DNA from: an uncultured Bacilli bacterium
GTDB taxonomy: Bacteria > Bacillota_I > Bacilli_A > RF39 > UBA660
DNA length: 36,288 nucleotides
NCBI GenBank assembly: GCA_934102255.1
Contig: CAKOSN010000017.1
Span: forward strand, 1-36,288
Reading direction: 5' to 3'
Under the pieces are notes generated by a model. The model searched no databases. It saw nothing but the letters and a program-made list of their open reading frames with translations, and was not told the origin of the DNA. The position numbers and the translations under genes are program-made. Each line of letters starts with the position of its first letter. The stretch's first letter is position 1. Below are positions 33,888 through 36,288 of the stretch, one piece after another.

Positions 33888-35906
33888 CTAATTATTATCA
33901 GTAGTAGTATCATTACTATTAATATCATCTTCACTACTCTTTAAACCATTTTCTAAATAAGCAAAATAATTAGTCTTTATAGCCAAATTATCCATTTTCA
34001 TTTCATTTTTAACTTTGGTATTAATACTTATTATTTCTTCATCAGTATACTTATCAGAGCCGATATAATTTATTTTACTCTTAGTAGCATCATAATAAGC
34101 CTTATCAGTACGCCAAGACCCATCGGCAAAAACTACAATTCCTTCGTAAGAATCACTTAAAAGATCGGTACCACCATAAAGACGAGGATCATAATCTAAA
34201 GCAAATAGATTAGCCATAGTTGGTAAAATATTAACAAAAGTTGTATAATCATCAAACTTTTTAGCCTCTAGGCTTGGATTATAAATAATAAATGGTGTTC
34301 TATCGGTATCGCCATTACTTGATGTATCATACTTGGCTATCTGAGCAAAAGCCTCATCACTTAAGCCATAAGGATAATGATCAGCAAATAACATAATTAC
34401 AGTATCTTCTAACTTACCAGAATCTTCTAATTCCTGGAGCAACTCTCCTATAGCATTATCAACTATCTTTAACTTCGACATATATCTTTTAGCCGTCATA
34501 TCCCAATCTTCATCTTTATATAAATCTAAATACATATCACCGGTTTTACTAGAATTCTTATAAGTCATATGACTAGATACCGTTGTTAACCATGCCATAT
34601 ATTTATCTTCATCAATAAAGTGAGGTACAGCCTTTTCTATAAGCTCAACATCACTTGGCCAAGGTTGATATTCACTTCCTAATTTAATTCCTAATTTATT
34701 AACATCATAATAATTTTGACTGCCCATATTAGGATGATATATACTTCGGTAATAAAAGTAATCTGTATAATCATGATAACTACTCGTATGATAATTAGCC
34801 CTATTAAATAAGTTAAATAATGATTCATAATAGGTATTATCTTTATAAGTATTGATAGTACAAGTATTATTAATGGTATATAAAGATGTTATCCCAGTCA
34901 TTTCATTATTACCAGTTGAACAAGCATTTCTTGGAGAGAAAGCATTTTCCCAAGACCACCCATTATTATATAGTTTAGCAAAATTAGGAAAATATTCAGG
35001 GTAATCTTTTAAAACATTACTACCAGATTCAATCATTAAAACAATTAAATTTTTTCCTTTAAACATCCCTGTATAATCATTTTTACTCGTAATTTCTTTA
35101 CTCATAAAATAACTGTTTAAAGTTTTATAATCTTTATTAGTTTCTGTCTCTTGTAGGGCATCCCAAGCCGTATCATCAATAATTCTACTATAATTAGTTA
35201 CTTCTTTAGGTTCATGTTTTACAAATGTCTCCGTTGTTTGTTCATGTTTAATAACTAATGATTTAATATCTAAAAATTCATAACCTAAAAGTCCATATTG
35301 ACTAACAGCAATATTTTGCATCGAAGGATTTTTAAATAATTCTTTATTACTTACAATTTGCATTTTATCTTGCATAAAATCCCAGTTAACAGTGCCATAA
35401 TAAAGACCGGCCACAATAATAGTTACAAAAACAGTTAAACAACGCACTACATTATATTTATATTTCTTACTTTTATCAATAAACTTTTTTTCTAAAAAAA
35501 TAAAATATAAAACATATAAAATAGGTATTATAAAAAGCGTATAAAACCAAGGATTAAGACTCGTAAAAAAGTCGCCAATAAAATATTCGATAGCATGGGC
35601 TTGACTTGCGGTTCCTAAGGACATATAAGTACCTAAGTAATTATGCATTCCGCCTTGGGCTGTAAATAAAATTCCTAAAAGAAATAATAAAACACAAACT
35701 ATTATATTTGCATACTTTCGTTTAAAAAAACTAATAAGTAAAGAAATAATATTACTTAATATAATACATCCTAAAAAGATTCTTAAACTTGACCAATTAA
35801 AAACACTTAAACCCATAATTACTTTAAAAAATATTTCTAAAAGAAATATTCCTATAGTTAATAAACAACTATAACAAACAACTTTATTATTATAAATTTT
35901 TTTCAT
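33888..35906 (-). CDS. LtaS-like sulfatase-family phosphoglycerol transferase
   Basis: 672 aa. Five predicted N-terminal helices (about 10-30, 42-62, 67-84, 118-138, 152-172), then an extracytoplasmic alkaline-phosphatase/sulfatase-fold domain: IVLMIESGSN (metal-binding E293), nucleophile region ACSTGNNEMTG (T331 likely) and LFADHYPYG (Asp and His metal ligands). LtaS enzymes polymerise lipoteichoic acid from phosphatidylglycerol; other members prime the chain or modify other envelope glycans, so the exact substrate is open. The C-terminus is Asp/Ser/Thr-rich. AAGGAAG precedes the ATG, and a terminator follows the stop. Confidence 0.88.
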   Translation of the reverse strand: MKKIYNNKVVCYSCLLTIGIFLLEIFFKVIMGLSVFNWSSLRIFLGCIILSNIISLLISFFKRKYANIIVCVLLFLLGILFTAQGGMHNYLGTYMSLGTASQAHAIEYFIGDFFTSLNPWFYTLFIIPILYVLYFIFLEKKFIDKSKKYKYNVVRCLTVFVTIIVAGLYYGTVNWDFMQDKMQIVSNKELFKNPSMQNIAVSQYGLLGYEFLDIKSLVIKHEQTTETFVKHEPKEVTNYSRIIDDTAWDALQETETNKDYKTLNSYFMSKEITSKNDYTGMFKGKNLIVLMIESGSNVLKDYPEYFPNFAKLYNNGWSWENAFSPRNACSTGNNEMTGITSLYTINNTCTINTYKDNTYYESLFNLFNRANYHTSSYHDYTDYFYYRSIYHPNMGSQNYYDVNKLGIKLGSEYQPWPSDVELIEKAVPHFIDEDKYMAWLTTVSSHMTYKNSSKTGDMYLDLYKDEDWDMTAKRYMSKLKIVDNAIGELLQELEDSGKLEDTVIMLFADHYPYGLSDEAFAQIAKYDTSSNGDTDRTPFIIYNPSLEAKKFDDYTTFVNILPTMANLFALDYDPRLYGGTDLLSDSYEGIVVFADGSWRTDKAYYDATKSKINYIGSDKYTDEEIISINTKVKNEMKMDNLAIKTNYFAYLENGLKSSEDDINSNDTTTDNN

Positions 35907-35997
35907 ACTTTACTTCCTTTTTACTACATTATCAATTATACTTTTATTTAATTAAATTTTCTACTTAAAATTTCTTATTTTACAGCCTTTGTTATAA

Positions 35998-36288
35998 TTA
36001 TTTTTTATATTTTTTAACTGGTCCATAACTAAAGCGATAATTATCTAAAGGACCGTACTTTTCTAACATTTCTAAGTGAAACTTTGTTGGATAACCTTTA
36101 TGGTTTTTAAAACCGTACATCGGGTATAAATCATCTAACTCATCCATCATATGATCTCTAGTTACTTTAGCAACAATGCTAGCGGCCGCTATAGAAGCCG
36201 AAGTAGCATCTCCATGAATAATACTAGTACTTGGCATTGCAAGATCAAGAGGCATCGCATCAATTAAAACATGTTCAGGTTTTATTTT
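35998..36288 (-). CDS. rnhB: Ribonuclease HII, 5' end beyond window
   Basis: The C-terminal 96 residues are visible; the frame is open to the right edge (KIKPEHVLIDAMPLDL). The RNase HII block HGDATSASIAAASIVAKVTRD with its catalytic Asp, then GYPTKFHLEMLEKYGP and a basic tail KKYKK are diagnostic. It removes ribonucleotides and RNA from RNA:DNA hybrids. The internal ATG at 36255 is not the start. Confidence 0.93.
   Translation of the reverse strand, partial: KIKPEHVLIDAMPLDLAMPSTSIIHGDATSASIAAASIVAKVTRDHMMDELDDLYPMYGFKNHKGYPTKFHLEMLEKYGPLDNYRFSYGPVKKYKK

Noticed and set aside
1..36288. Mycoplasma genetic code (TGA read as Trp), considered because of the A+T content
   Set aside because: Genes at 15783 and 18838 end in TGA with correctly spaced downstream genes, and Trp codons are TGG.

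Overview
The window comes from a very A+T-rich genome (G+C about one quarter, by eye). Gene content is that of a low-G+C Gram-positive bacterium: an LtaS-like polymerase, a sortase with an NPDTG surface protein, NAD-dependent DNA ligase, an FtsX-type ABC transporter and AGGAGG-type ribosome binding sites. TGA is a genuine stop (the LRR gene at 18838 and the JAMM gene at 15783 both end in TGA) and Trp is TGG, so the Mycoplasma code does not apply. A wall-bearing, gut-type Bacilli lineage (RF39 or Erysipelotrichales-like) fits, but the assignment is inference. About 28 protein genes, one tRNA-Gly(UCC) and a set of intrinsic terminators can be supported; most genes lie on the minus strand.

Layout. 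1-3781: a divergent Sau3AI-type (GATC) restriction-modification pair. The methyltransferase is driven by two tandem promoters whose -35 boxes are both TTGATC, so the methylation site lies inside the promoter. A 251-aa unknown gene follows, then a decayed second copy of the methyltransferase 3' end. 3782-7385: a two-domain class II aldolase-like protein and an FtsX/MacB-type ABC exporter. 7602-10216: a secreted NPDTG surface protein divergent from a class B sortase that carries a large predicted cytoplasmic N-terminal domain. 10367-13354: a 995-aa orphan protein. 13408-15040: tRNA-Gly, then an HD phosphohydrolase gene lying between two copies of the tRNA 3'-end/terminator sequence, which looks like a small inserted cassette.

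15044-20982: a HAD hydrolase; then LRR protein, transglutaminase-like cysteine protein and JAMM metallopeptidase, all predicted cytoplasmic, two of them preceded by nearly identical promoter sequences; then an XRE regulator fused to a membrane region, with three 21-bp-phased repeats upstream. This LRR-transglutaminase-JAMM set is one of the best candidates for an undescribed system. 21166-25792: membrane and signalling genes (YcxB-like, YihY, a twin-SBP/degenerate-GGDEF protein, and a small anchored protein starting with TTG). 25833-36288: core genes ligA, topA, an LtaS family gene and rnhB (cut by the right edge), with accessory genes between them: a pair of diverged paralogues, and a ClpX-like AAA+ unfoldase with a non-ClpX N-terminal region, coupled to a 118-aa protein.

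No rRNA, CRISPR array, complete insertion sequence or recombinase was seen.
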